Assembly: GCA_017403985.1 (NCBI GenBank) | Contig: JAFRDE010000009.1 | Coordinates: 1-64,000 of the forward strand | Reading direction: 5' to 3' | DNA from: Ruminococcus sp. | Lineage (GTDB): Bacteria; Bacillota; Clostridia; Oscillospirales; Acutalibacteraceae | DNA length: 64,000 nt | Part shown: in pieces, positions 25,251 through 33,606 of the stretch | Numbering within the stretch: the first letter of the stretch is position 1 | Layout: each line of letters opens with the position of its first letter | Notes under the pieces: generated by a model | Seen by the model: the letters and a program-made list of their open reading frames with translations, nothing else | The model's database searches: none | Told to the model about the DNA's origin: nothing | Made by a program: the position numbers and the translations under genes

Positions 25251-27128
25251 ATGGCAATGAGTCCCTATGAGATTTCTCTGGTGGCAGACGCCAAAAAGGG
25301 AAAGAAAAAAGCGTTCGACAGATTATGCGACGCGCATCACAAGAAGCTCGTTGAAGTAATAGAAAAAGAGCTCGGCAGCCGCGAAAAGTCGGAAACGATC
25401 CTCAAGGTCGTTTTTGCGCGGATGAAGACGGAGATCAAGCGAGTCGGCCAGCCTGCCGAATTTGAAGCTGTCATTATCGCGGTGACCAGAGAAGAATGCG
25501 CCAAATATCCGAAAGGCGCAACCGGCGAGTCGGGCGGCGCTTCCTCGACCAGTTTTACGGAAGAGAAAAACGAGCGCGCCGAGGCAAAGACCAACGCACC
25601 CGCTGCCGCCGCACCGGCAGTGATTCCTGCTGCGCCTGCAGCGATCCCCGTTGCAGCTCCCGTGAAGCCCGCGGAAGTGAAAAAACAGCCTCCTCAGCCG
25701 GTCCAGCCTACCCCTGTAACAGTACAGCCGGTACAGGCGCCGACTCAACCTGTTGAAGAACAGAAGGCACCGGCACCTCAGCCGGTCCAGCCCGCCCCTG
25801 CTGCAGCACAGCCGGTACAGGCACCAACTCAGCCCGCGGCGGAGCAGAAGACACCGACTCCTCAGCCGGTCCAGCCCGCCCCTGTAACTGCACAGCCGGT
25901 CCAGGAGCCGACTCAGCCCGCTGCAGAGCAAAAGGCACCGGCACCTCAGCCGGTCCAGCCCGCCCCTGTAACTACACAGCCGGTACAGGAGCCGACTCAG
26001 CCCGCGGCGGAGCAGAAGGCACCGGCACCTCAGCCGGTTCAGCCTGCCGCTGTAACTGCACAGCCGGTACAGGAGCCGACTCAGCCGGCGGAGCAGAAGG
26101 CGCCGACTCCTCAGCCGGTTCAGCCCGCTCCTGCGGCTGCACAGCCGGTACAGCAGCCTAATCGCCCGGTCGCTCAAAATACGGCGCAGCCGGTGCCAAA
26201 CCGTCCCGGAATGCCGCAGCAGAGCCCCGCGCAGCAGTACCGTCCCGGAGCGCCTAACATGGCACAGCCGGTGCCAAACCGTCCCGGCGTACCGCAGCAG
26301 CGTCCCGCGCGGCAGTATCGTCCCGGAGCACCGAACATGGCACAGCCGGTGCCAAACCGTCCCGGCGTACCGCAGCAGCGTCCCGCGCAGCAGTATCGTC
26401 CCGGAACGCCTAACATGGCGCAGCCGGTGCCGAACCGTCCCGGCGTACCGCAGCAGCGTCCCGCGCAGCAGTATCGCCCCGGAACGCCTAACATGGCGCA
26501 GCCGGTGCAGAACCGACCCGGCGTACCGCAGCAGCGACCTGTGCAGCAGTATCGTCCCGGAGCGCCTAACATGGCGCAGCCGGTGCAAAACCGACCCGGC
26601 ATGCAGCAGCGTCCCGCGCAGCAGTATCGCCCCGGAGCACCGAACATGGCACAGCCGGTACAAAACCGTCCTGCAGCGGCGCAAAACTATCCGGCACAGC
26701 AGCAATACCGTCCCCCCGTAGCGAACGGCGGCGCAGCGGTACAGCGTCCCGCGGCGACAAACGGCGCACAGCCTGTTCAGGCTGCTCCTGCCGAACCTAA
26801 CAAGACGTCTGCAGCCGAAGCGGCGATGGTCGGAATGCTGGTATGTACCAAAGGCGGCGATATGGGCGAGAACTTTGCCCTGAAATCCGGCAAGAACACC
26901 GTCGGCGTATCTTCCGGCTGCGATATCGTTATCAAGGACAGCGCGCTGACAGCGGATCACGGTTTCGAGATCGTATACGATGAACAGCGCAAGCATTTTT
27001 CGCTCGTTCCCGGCAAAAATGCTTCCGAGCTGTTTTTGAATAACGAGCCTGTCGATGCGGCCGTACTGATGCGGGCGCATGATACGGTCAGAGCCGGACA
27101 ATCCGAATTTCTGTTAGTGATAATCTGA
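25251..27128 (+). CDS. FHA-domain protein with long Pro/Gln repeat region
   Basis: A 625-residue protein of three parts. Residues 1-80 are a charged helical module (VADAKKGKKKAFDRLCDAHHKKLVEVI) that resembles region 2 of ECF sigma factors but with no region 4. Residues about 145-520 are low complexity: roughly six units of 28 residues built on PQPVQPAPVTAQPVQ, then about seven units of 26 residues built on RPGAPNMAQPV. Residues about 530-625 are an FHA phosphothreonine-binding domain (NTVGVSSGCDIVI, ALTADHGFEI, LFLNNEPV). FHA domains bind phosphoproteins, yet no Ser/Thr kinase is in the window. It closes the operon before a strong terminator. Confidence 0.8.
   Translation: MAMSPYEISLVADAKKGKKKAFDRLCDAHHKKLVEVIEKELGSREKSETILKVVFARMKTEIKRVGQPAEFEAVIIAVTREECAKYPKGATGESGGASSTSFTEEKNERAEAKTNAPAAAAPAVIPAAPAAIPVAAPVKPAEVKKQPPQPVQPTPVTVQPVQAPTQPVEEQKAPAPQPVQPAPAAAQPVQAPTQPAAEQKTPTPQPVQPAPVTAQPVQEPTQPAAEQKAPAPQPVQPAPVTTQPVQEPTQPAAEQKAPAPQPVQPAAVTAQPVQEPTQPAEQKAPTPQPVQPAPAAAQPVQQPNRPVAQNTAQPVPNRPGMPQQSPAQQYRPGAPNMAQPVPNRPGVPQQRPARQYRPGAPNMAQPVPNRPGVPQQRPAQQYRPGTPNMAQPVPNRPGVPQQRPAQQYRPGTPNMAQPVQNRPGVPQQRPVQQYRPGAPNMAQPVQNRPGMQQRPAQQYRPGAPNMAQPVQNRPAAAQNYPAQQQYRPPVANGGAAVQRPAATNGAQPVQAAPAEPNKTSAAEAAMVGMLVCTKGGDMGENFALKSGKNTVGVSSGCDIVIKDSALTADHGFEIVYDEQRKHFSLVPGKNASELFLNNEPVDAAVLMRAHDTVRAGQSEFLLVII
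25680..26690 (+). repeat. Two arrays of Pro/Gln coding repeats (84 bp and 78 bp units)
   Basis: The first array has 84-bp units built on CAGCCGGT(C/A)CAGCC; the second, from about 26190, has 78-bp units built on CGTCCCGGAGC. Units in each array are close to identical, so unit number may vary between strains. Confidence 0.8.
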
Positions 27129-27134
27129 ATGATC

Positions 27135-27173
27135 AGACATAGTATGACCGATCTCGGTCATACTATGTCTTTT
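27135..27173. terminator. Strong terminator with perfect 16-bp stem
   Basis: AGACATAGTATGACCG (27135-27150), loop ATCT and CGGTCATACTATGTCT (27155-27170), followed by TTTG. It ends the FHA operon. Confidence 0.92.
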
Positions 27174-27234
27174 GTCATTATCTGTGCTTTTTTAACAGTT
27201 TTTCGGACGGAATTCTTTTGATAGATATTAACAG

Positions 27235-27263
27235 TTGACAGAATTTGTCGATTATGATATTCT
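27235..27263 (+). promoter_or_regulatory. Promoter of the Liv-type importer operon
   Basis: TTGACA (27235-27240), 17-bp spacer and TATTCT (27258-27263), 58 bases before the start codon. Confidence 0.85.
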
Positions 27264-27320
27264 ATGACTTGTGGCATATGAAGTTGCCTCAATCAATTGT
27301 GTTTTTTAAGGAGAGACCCA

Positions 27321-28610
27321 ATGAAAAGAATCATTGCATTACTGATTGTCGGTATACTGATTCTGTCGCTCGCTGCCTGCGGAGCAACGCAGAACGAAGC
27401 GACTGCCGATTCCAAGGCAAAGACCGGCGATACCATCAAAATCGGTTATGTTAACCCAACCACAGGTGCGCTTGCCGGTAACGGCGAAGGCTGCGAGTGG
27501 GTCGTCAAACAGCTCACCGATTATGTCAAAGAGCATCCGATCACAGTTGACGGCAAGGAAAAGGAGATTGAGGTCATCGTCTATGACTCCGAATCCGACC
27601 AGAATAAGTGTTCCGAGATGGCGCAGAAGCTCTGCGAAGAGGATGAGATCGATCTGATGATCGCCATCCAGACTCCGAACACCGTTATTCCTGTCGCTCA
27701 GGTAGCCGAGAGATACGGCGTTCCCTGCATCGCGACACAGGCACCCGTTGACCCTGTCGCTCATTCTCTCGACGAGTTCAACTGGACTTATGATTTTTTC
27801 TATGCGCTGGATGAGGTTTACGAGTCTCAGCGCGCGCTGTGGACGGTGGCGGGCTACGCTCCCGGTTCGGGCGCGAAGGTAGGTCTGCTGTTCGCCAACG
27901 ACAGCGACGGTACCGCGTGGCACGATCTGTTCACCCGCAGACTGGCGGAGGACGGCTACACCGTTGTCGATCCCGGTCAGTATCCCTCCGGTACCACCGA
28001 TTTTACCAACGTAGCCGAGACCTTCAAGAACGAAGAGATCGACGTCATCGCCGGTACCAATATCCCGCCTGATTTCAAGAATTCCTACAGCGCCGTTATC
28101 GCGGCAGGCGTAGAGGTCGGCGCGGTCACCATGGGTAAATGCGCCCTTCTCCAAAGCGACGTCAACGCGCTGGGCGATCTTGCGGACGGACTGATGACAC
28201 AGGTATGGTGGGCGCCCACCAATCCGTATGTGTCCGATCTGACCGGCATTTCCTGCTCCGAGATCAACGAGAAGTATAAGGAAGACAACGGTACCATCAT
28301 GCCTCAACCCGCGGCATTCGCGTACGCAGGACTTGAGCTCGCGATCCAGACCTTCAAGGCTGCCGGCACTACCGACAAGCAGAAGGTTTACGACGCGATC
28401 GGCGGTCTGAAGTGCCAGACGATCGTAGGTCCCGTCGACTATTCCAAGAAGATGGAAGGACTGCCCTACAGCAGCTCCGTACTGACCGGCGGTCAGTGGC
28501 AGCGCGATGAGAACGGCGAGCTGCAGCTGATCATCATCGACAACAGCCTCTATCCCGATATCCCGCTGACCGGCGAGTATAAGGAAGGCAACGCGACAAA
28601 TAATAAGTAA
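27321..28610 (+). CDS. Liv-type ABC importer, substrate-binding lipoprotein
   Basis: A 429-residue secreted lipoprotein with a signal peptide and lipobox LAAC (Cys around residue 17), followed by a type 1 periplasmic binding fold (IKIGYVNPTTGALAGNGEGCEW at the start). It delivers its ligand to the membrane genes downstream. The family binds branched-chain amino acids, amides or urea; the ligand here cannot be read from sequence. The start at 27321 follows AAGGAGAG by eight bases; an in-frame ATG at 27297 would put eight residues before the signal peptide. A hairpin between this gene and the rest may raise its level over the other subunits. Confidence 0.88.
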   Translation: MKRIIALLIVGILILSLAACGATQNEATADSKAKTGDTIKIGYVNPTTGALAGNGEGCEWVVKQLTDYVKEHPITVDGKEKEIEVIVYDSESDQNKCSEMAQKLCEEDEIDLMIAIQTPNTVIPVAQVAERYGVPCIATQAPVDPVAHSLDEFNWTYDFFYALDEVYESQRALWTVAGYAPGSGAKVGLLFANDSDGTAWHDLFTRRLAEDGYTVVDPGQYPSGTTDFTNVAETFKNEEIDVIAGTNIPPDFKNSYSAVIAAGVEVGAVTMGKCALLQSDVNALGDLADGLMTQVWWAPTNPYVSDLTGISCSEINEKYKEDNGTIMPQPAAFAYAGLELAIQTFKAAGTTDKQKVYDAIGGLKCQTIVGPVDYSKKMEGLPYSSSVLTGGQWQRDENGELQLIIIDNSLYPDIPLTGEYKEGNATNNK

Positions 28611-28631
28611 TCCACAACCTAACAGTATTAT

Positions 28632-28670
28632 AAGCGCCGGACACATCGACAGATTCTCCGGCGCTTTGAT
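28632..28670 (+). terminator. Hairpin after the binding protein gene
   Basis: AAGCGCCGGA (28632-28641) pairs with TCCGGCGCTT (28657-28666), then TTGAT. The T tract is short, which fits partial termination inside the operon. Confidence 0.7.
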
Positions 28671-28728
28671 ACTGATATTCAATAATAATCGTATCAAAAG
28701 GCATTGGGTTGTTATTGAATATCAGTAT
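28669..28728. repeat. 17-bp perfect inverted repeat between livJ-like and livG-like genes
   Basis: ATACTGATATTCAATAA (28669-28685) and TTATTGAATATCAGTAT (28712-28728) enclose 26 bases and end 20 bases before the next start codon. The 12-mer TTGAATATCAGT recurs at 33474-33485, in the gap upstream of the second importer. It could be an operator or an mRNA hairpin. Confidence 0.6.
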
Positions 28729-28748
28729 AAGTATAAATCGAGGTATCT

Positions 28749-29477
28749 ATGGGAAACATCGTAGAATTCAAGCATCTGAACGCCGGCTACGGCAGAATAC
28801 AGATCCTGAACGACCTGTCCTTTGCGGTGGAAGAGGGACAGGTTTACGGCGTGATCGGTCCGAACGGCAGCGGCAAGTCCACCATGCTCAACGCGCTGCT
28901 GGGCATTATCCGTCCGACCTCCGGCGCGATCTGGTTCGACAATATCGATATCACCCGAACGCCGCCGCATATGCGCTGTCGGATGGGCATCGGCAGGACT
29001 TTCCAGATCCCCCGACCCTTTGAGAATATGAGCGTGTATGAAAATGTACTGGTCGCGGCGGTGCACGGAACCGGTCAGTCGGAAAAGAAAGCGGGCTATG
29101 CCGCGATCGAAGCGTTGAAGCTCACCGGTCTGTATGAGAAGCGAGAACTGCAGTCGGGCGAGCTGCCTTTGCTGGACAGAAAGCGCCTTGAGGTGGCGCG
29201 CGCCATCGGCACACAGCCGAAGCTGCTGCTGCTCGACGAGGTGGCGGCGGGTTTGACCGACGCCGAAGTCAAGGATATGATGAAGCTGGTGAAGAGCCTG
29301 AAGGATTCCGGCTATTCCATCATCTGGATCGAGCATATCATCCAGACGATGCTGGGCTCGACCGATCGGCTGATGTGTATGGCGGAGGGCTCCTGCGTGA
29401 TGGAGGGTGATCCCGAAGAGGTCATCAATTCCAAAACCGTACAGACTCTGTATCTGGGGGTGGATGACGATGAGTGA
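28749..29477 (+). CDS. livG: Liv-type ABC importer ATPase (LivG-like)
   Basis: A 242-residue ATPase with Walker A GPNGSGKST, the GRTFQIPRPFENMSVYENV segment characteristic of LivG-type proteins, Walker B LLLLDEVAAGL and switch IEH. The usual LSGGQ is degenerate, with LQSGELPLLDRKRLEVARA in its place, seen in some family members. The gene overlaps the next ATPase gene by eight bases. Confidence 0.88.
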   Translation: MGNIVEFKHLNAGYGRIQILNDLSFAVEEGQVYGVIGPNGSGKSTMLNALLGIIRPTSGAIWFDNIDITRTPPHMRCRMGIGRTFQIPRPFENMSVYENVLVAAVHGTGQSEKKAGYAAIEALKLTGLYEKRELQSGELPLLDRKRLEVARAIGTQPKLLLLDEVAAGLTDAEVKDMMKLVKSLKDSGYSIIWIEHIIQTMLGSTDRLMCMAEGSCVMEGDPEEVINSKTVQTLYLGVDDDE

Positions 29478-30186
29478 GCCGTTGCTCAGGATCGATGATC
29501 TCAGCGTCGGCTACGGTGATTTTATCGCGGTCGACGGCGCTTCGCTTCAAGTGGACGAGGGACAGATCGTGTCGCTGATCGGACTCAACGGCGCGGGCAA
29601 GACTACCCTGACGTCGGCGGTCACAGGACTGCTGAAGCCGACCTCCGGCAAGGTGTATTTCGGCGCGGAGGATATCACCGGCATGAATACCGATAAGATC
29701 GTTTCCAAGGGACTGTCGCTGATCCCGCAGGGAGGCAGGTGCTTTAACCGCATGTCGGTGCAGGACAATCTGCTGATGGGCAGCTTCCCGCGATCCGCAC
29801 GCAAAGAAGCGAAAGAGACGCTCGGACATGTTTATGAGCTTTTTCCGGTGCTGAAGGAAAAGATGCGCGACCCGGCAGGCTCTCTGTCCGGCGGTCAGCG
29901 CCAGATGGTTGCGATCGGCAGAGCGCTGATGGCGCGGCCGAAGTGCCTGATCTTTGACGAGATATCGCTGGGATTATCTCCAGCGGTCATCAAGGATATT
30001 TATAACCGCATCCAATCGATCAACGAGCGTGATAAGACGGCGATCATCCTGATCGAACAGGATACCCGGCGCGCGTTGAAGATGTCGGACAGCTTTTTCG
30101 TCATGCTCAAGGGAAAGATCGTACTCAGCGGCAAATCCGCCGAGGTCGACGCGGAGACGCTGAAAGAAGCCTACTTCGGTATCTGA
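29470..30186 (+). CDS. livF: Liv-type ABC importer ATPase (LivF-like)
   Basis: A 238-residue ATPase with Walker A GLNGAGKTT, IPQGGRCFNRMSVQDNL, signature LSGGQRQMVAIGRALM, Walker B CLIFDEISLGL and switch IEQ. Liv importers use two different ATPases; this is the partner of the preceding one. The start at 29470 overlaps the upstream stop; a longer in-frame start at 29407 would lie deep in the LivG-like gene. Confidence 0.88.
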   Translation: MSEPLLRIDDLSVGYGDFIAVDGASLQVDEGQIVSLIGLNGAGKTTLTSAVTGLLKPTSGKVYFGAEDITGMNTDKIVSKGLSLIPQGGRCFNRMSVQDNLLMGSFPRSARKEAKETLGHVYELFPVLKEKMRDPAGSLSGGQRQMVAIGRALMARPKCLIFDEISLGLSPAVIKDIYNRIQSINERDKTAIILIEQDTRRALKMSDSFFVMLKGKIVLSGKSAEVDAETLKEAYFGI

Positions 30187-30266
30187 TTTTTTCGATTACA
30201 AACATTTATTTGCGGGGCGCGGACGATCGGCGCCTGCCCCTGCAAGTGTGTACAGGAAGATGTATT

Positions 30267-31109
30267 ATGTATTTTATACAGACATTGATTAACGGATTAT
30301 TGCTCGGCGGCTACTACGCGCTGATCGGTATCGGCATGACGATGATCTTAGGCATCGTCAAGCTGACCAATCTCGCGCACGGCGAGTTTGTGATCATCGG
30401 CGCGTATATGGCGTCGGTCATCACGACGGGACTGGGGATCGACCCGATCCTCTCGCTGGTGATCACCGTCCCGCTGATGTTCCTGATCGGCTTTGTGCTG
30501 CAGTATGTGCTGATCGGAAACGCGATGAAGAAGGGACCCGAGCCGGCGCTGTTGGTAACGTTCGGCTTGTCCATCATCCTGATGGATGCGATGCGCCTGA
30601 CCTTTACCGTCAACGAACGCAGTATCGCGACCTCATACAGCACGAAGACCTTCACCGTTCTCGGAATCAATATTTCCGTGCTGAATCTAGTGCTGTTCGC
30701 GATCAGCATCGTTTCGATATTGTTGCTTTCGCTGTTTTTGAACCGCACTTACGTCGGCAGGGCGATCCGCGCGACAGCCGACGACGCCGAAGCCGCCGCG
30801 CTTTCGGGCGTGAATATCAAGAAGGTCTACGCGATCGCGATGGGCGTTTCCATGGCGAGCGCCGCTGTCGCGGGCTTATGTGTCGGCATGAAGTCTACCT
30901 TTAATCCGACTTCCGGCGGCGCGTATCTGTCGACCGCTTTCGTCGTGGTCGTGATCGGCGGTATGGGTTCGATCCCGGGCACGCTGATCGCGGGCGTTAT
31001 CTTCGGACTGGCGCAGGTCATCGGCGGCGCGAGCTACGGTCAGCTGATCAGCTATGTGATGCTGCTGCTTGTGCTGGTGATCCGGCCCAAGGGCATATTA
31101 GGTAAATAG
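30267..31109 (+). CDS. livH: Liv-type ABC importer permease (LivH-like)
   Basis: A 280-residue permease with about eight membrane helices and the family opening QTLINGLLLGGYYALIGIGMTMILGI, followed by NLAHGEFVIIGAY. The conserved GGMGSIPGTLIAGVIFGL segment near the end is the ATPase-contact region. The start at 30267 follows AGGAAG; the longer start at 30210 would add a non-membrane, Arg-rich leader. The 80-base gap before it holds a GC-rich imperfect hairpin (30210-30243). Confidence 0.88.
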   Translation: MYFIQTLINGLLLGGYYALIGIGMTMILGIVKLTNLAHGEFVIIGAYMASVITTGLGIDPILSLVITVPLMFLIGFVLQYVLIGNAMKKGPEPALLVTFGLSIILMDAMRLTFTVNERSIATSYSTKTFTVLGINISVLNLVLFAISIVSILLLSLFLNRTYVGRAIRATADDAEAAALSGVNIKKVYAIAMGVSMASAAVAGLCVGMKSTFNPTSGGAYLSTAFVVVVIGGMGSIPGTLIAGVIFGLAQVIGGASYGQLISYVMLLLVLVIRPKGILGK

Positions 31110-31122
31110 GGGAGGGGTATCG

Positions 31123-32139
31123 ATGCTGAAAAGAAAGTTTACACCTTCCCATGTAAAGGTGCTTGATTCACCGCCGATGCTGATCCTCTGTATCGTATTG
31201 GTCGTGTGCTTATATATCGGATGCTTTGCGGGTTTGATCTCCAACAAGGTGATGCGTTATCTTGTACAGATATTCCTGTATGTGACGATGGGCGAGATGT
31301 GGAACCTGCTTTCCGGCTACGCAGGCATGACCAGCCTCGGTCAGCAGCTGTATATCGGTCTGGCAGGCTACAGCGTCGCGATGGCGACCTCGCCGCTGTT
31401 CGGTCTGCCGCTGTTTTCTGCGCTGCTGATCGGCGCGGGTATCAGCGTGGTGGTATCGCTCTTCATGTCGCTGATCCTGTTCCGCTTAGAGGGAATGTAT
31501 TTCTCGATCGCGACGCTGGTCGCTGCAGAAGCGTTCTGTATGCTGTTCTTCGCGTGGAAGTTCGTAGGTCAGGGCGCAGGGCTGACGATCCGCATCAACC
31601 CGTATCCGAAGCTGCAGGAGATCTGCATCCTGTCCCTGACGATCTGCGTCGTCGCGCTGGCGCTGGTATACGGCCTGCTGCGTACGCGCGTCGGTCTGGG
31701 GCTGACCGCGATGCGCGACGATATCACCTCCGCGGCGTCGGTCGGCGTGAATATCTTCAGCCACAAGCTGCTGGTATATGTGATCGCGGCGTTCTTTACC
31801 GCGCTCGCGGGCGGTATCTTCTTTGTCAACAAAGGTACCATCTATCCCGATTCGGGCTTTGATATCAGCTGGACGATCTCGATGGTATTCATCGCGATCA
31901 TCGGCGGTACCGGCACGGTGAGCGGTCCTGTCATCGGCGCGATCATCTATGTGTTCCTCAACGAAAAGCTGGCGGACTATCCCGGGTGGTCCAATATCAT
32001 TCTCGGAACCATCACGATTTTGGTGATCCTGTTCCTGCCTAACGGCATCATGGGAACGCTGCAGAAAAAGCTGAGATTCGAGATTTTTTCCTCCAAGCGT
32101 TTTTCGTTCAGACTCAAGAAAAACGCGGGCGGAAAATGA
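31123..32139 (+). CDS. livM: Liv-type ABC importer permease (LivM-like)
   Basis: A 338-residue permease with about nine membrane helices. The family motifs GYAGMTSLGQQLYIGLAGY and GGTGTVSGPVIGAIIY are present. It forms the translocation pore with the LivH-like protein, and its gene follows 13 bases later with a GGAGGGG ribosome site. A terminator follows the stop codon. Confidence 0.88.
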   Translation: MLKRKFTPSHVKVLDSPPMLILCIVLVVCLYIGCFAGLISNKVMRYLVQIFLYVTMGEMWNLLSGYAGMTSLGQQLYIGLAGYSVAMATSPLFGLPLFSALLIGAGISVVVSLFMSLILFRLEGMYFSIATLVAAEAFCMLFFAWKFVGQGAGLTIRINPYPKLQEICILSLTICVVALALVYGLLRTRVGLGLTAMRDDITSAASVGVNIFSHKLLVYVIAAFFTALAGGIFFVNKGTIYPDSGFDISWTISMVFIAIIGGTGTVSGPVIGAIIYVFLNEKLADYPGWSNIILGTITILVILFLPNGIMGTLQKKLRFEIFSSKRFSFRLKKNAGGK

Positions 32140-32154
32140 TTTATCGGAGTTTTT

Positions 32155-32197
32155 ATACAGCCGAGGCTGCAAAATGCGGTCTCGACTGTATTTTTAT
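32155..32197 (+). terminator. Terminator after the Liv-type operon
   Basis: ATACAGCCGAG (32155-32165) and CTCGACTGTAT (32181-32191) pair with one mismatch, then TTTTATT. Confidence 0.85.
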
Positions 32198-32230
32198 TGT
32201 CAAATTTGTTAAATATTTCATGTTTACATA

Positions 32231-32259
32231 TTGATTTCATATTCAGTTTGTAGTAAAAT
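32231..32259 (+). promoter_or_regulatory. Promoter of gap
   Basis: TTGATT (32231-32236), 17-bp spacer and TAAAAT (32254-32259), 50 bases before the start codon. Confidence 0.7.
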
Positions 32260-32309
32260 AACAATGATGTAACATTTACATTTAAAATATTATTCTAAGG
32301 AGGAATTTT

Positions 32310-33338
32310 ATGTCAGTAAAAGTTGCTATTAACGGCTTTGGCCGTATCGGTCGTCTGGCGTTCCGTCAGATGTTCGGCGCCGAGGGTTATGATGTTGTCG
32401 CGATCAACGACCTGACCAACCCTGCTATGCTCGCGAATCTTCTGAAGTTCGACACTGCTCAGAAAGGTTATTGCGGCGTAATCGGCGAGGGTCTGCACAC
32501 TGTTGAGGCGGGTGAGAACTCCATCATCGTCGATGGTAAGGAGATCACCATCTATGCCGAGGCTGACGCTTCCAAGCTGCCTTGGGGCGAGATCGGCGTA
32601 GACGTAGTTCTCGAGTGCACAGGCTTCTATTGCTCCAAGGACAAGTCCATGGCGCACATCAACGCAGGTGCGAAGAAGGTCGTTATCTCCGCTCCCGCAG
32701 GCAAAGACCTCAAGACCATCGTATTCAGCGTTAACGAGGACACTCTGACCGCTGACGATCAGATCATCTCTGCTGCTTCCTGCACCACCAACTGCCTGGC
32801 TCCCATGGCGGACACCCTCAACAAGTTCGCTCCCATCCAGACCGGTATCATGTGCACGGTTCACGCCTACACCGGCGACCAGATGATCCTTGACGGTCCC
32901 CACAGAAAGGGCGACATGAGAAGAGCCCGCGCAGGCGCTTGCAACATCGTTCCCAACTCCACCGGCGCTGCCAAGGCGATCGGTCTGGTTATCCCCGAAC
33001 TGAACGGCAAGCTCATCGGCGCTGCTCAGCGTGTTCCGGTTTGCACCGGTTCCACCACCATCCTCACCGCTGTTGTCAAGGGTGACGACGTAACCGTAGA
33101 GGGCATCAACGCCGCTATGAAGGCTGCCGCTTCCGACAGCTTCGGTTACAACGAGGATCCGATCGTATCGAGCGATGTTATCGGTATGCGTTACGGTTCC
33201 CTGTTCGACGCTACCCAGACGATGGTATCCCCCATCGGCGACGGTCTGTATGAGGTACAGGTTGTTTCTTGGTATGATAACGAGAACTCCTACACTTCTC
33301 AGATGGTCCGCACCATCAAGTATTTTGCTGAGCTGTAA
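32310..33338 (+). CDS. gap: Glyceraldehyde-3-phosphate dehydrogenase
   Basis: Glycolytic enzyme that oxidises glyceraldehyde 3-phosphate to 1,3-bisphosphoglycerate with NAD. The 342-residue protein has the Rossmann motif INGFGRIGR, Asp34 in AINDL for NAD preference, the catalytic Cys158 in SAASCTTNC, and SWYDNENSY near the end. It is a single-gene unit with its own promoter, an AAGGAGG site and a terminator. Codon use is biased toward a few preferred codons, as expected for high expression. Confidence 0.97.
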   Translation: MSVKVAINGFGRIGRLAFRQMFGAEGYDVVAINDLTNPAMLANLLKFDTAQKGYCGVIGEGLHTVEAGENSIIVDGKEITIYAEADASKLPWGEIGVDVVLECTGFYCSKDKSMAHINAGAKKVVISAPAGKDLKTIVFSVNEDTLTADDQIISAASCTTNCLAPMADTLNKFAPIQTGIMCTVHAYTGDQMILDGPHRKGDMRRARAGACNIVPNSTGAAKAIGLVIPELNGKLIGAAQRVPVCTGSTTILTAVVKGDDVTVEGINAAMKAAASDSFGYNEDPIVSSDVIGMRYGSLFDATQTMVSPIGDGLYEVQVVSWYDNENSYTSQMVRTIKYFAEL

Positions 33339-33436
33339 TCTGATCGTTTAAGAGAAAGCTCAGAGCCGAGGCGAAGCGTTCTGTTTGAGAATCCGGCTTA
33401 CGGGATGTTGAACCAAAGCAAATAAATCGCCAAATC

Positions 33437-33468
33437 GCGGCTGTACCGAACGGTGCAGCCGCTTTGTG
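33437..33468 (+). terminator. Terminator after gap
   Basis: GCGGCTGTACCG (33437-33448) and CGGTGCAGCCGC (33451-33462) form a stem with one mismatch, then TTTG. Confidence 0.8.
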
Positions 33469-33503
33469 CGTTGAATATCAGTGATTATCCGATAATAATT
33501 TTA

Positions 33504-33532
33504 TTGACAAAAATTTACCGTTAGTGTATAAT
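33504..33532 (+). promoter_or_regulatory. Exact-consensus promoter of the polar amino acid importer
   Basis: TTGACA (33504-33509), 17-bp spacer, TATAAT (33527-33532): both hexamers match the sigma-A consensus exactly at the ideal spacing. Confidence 0.92.
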
Positions 33533-33606
33533 TTTCAAGGTTGCTTTAATTTTTTGTGATTATTATATCACAGTAAATCAATAAAATAAGAAAAGGAGAA
33601 ACCACA

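Noticed and set aside
25323-27101. 592-residue minus-strand open frame opposite the FHA gene
   Set aside because: Arg/Leu-rich repeats are the reverse reading of the Pro/Gln codons; no start signal or known domain.
14648-27128. A complete biosynthetic gene cluster
   Set aside because: No PKS, NRPS or RiPP precursor was seen; only a modification pair and exporters are present, so the claim is limited to a modification pathway.
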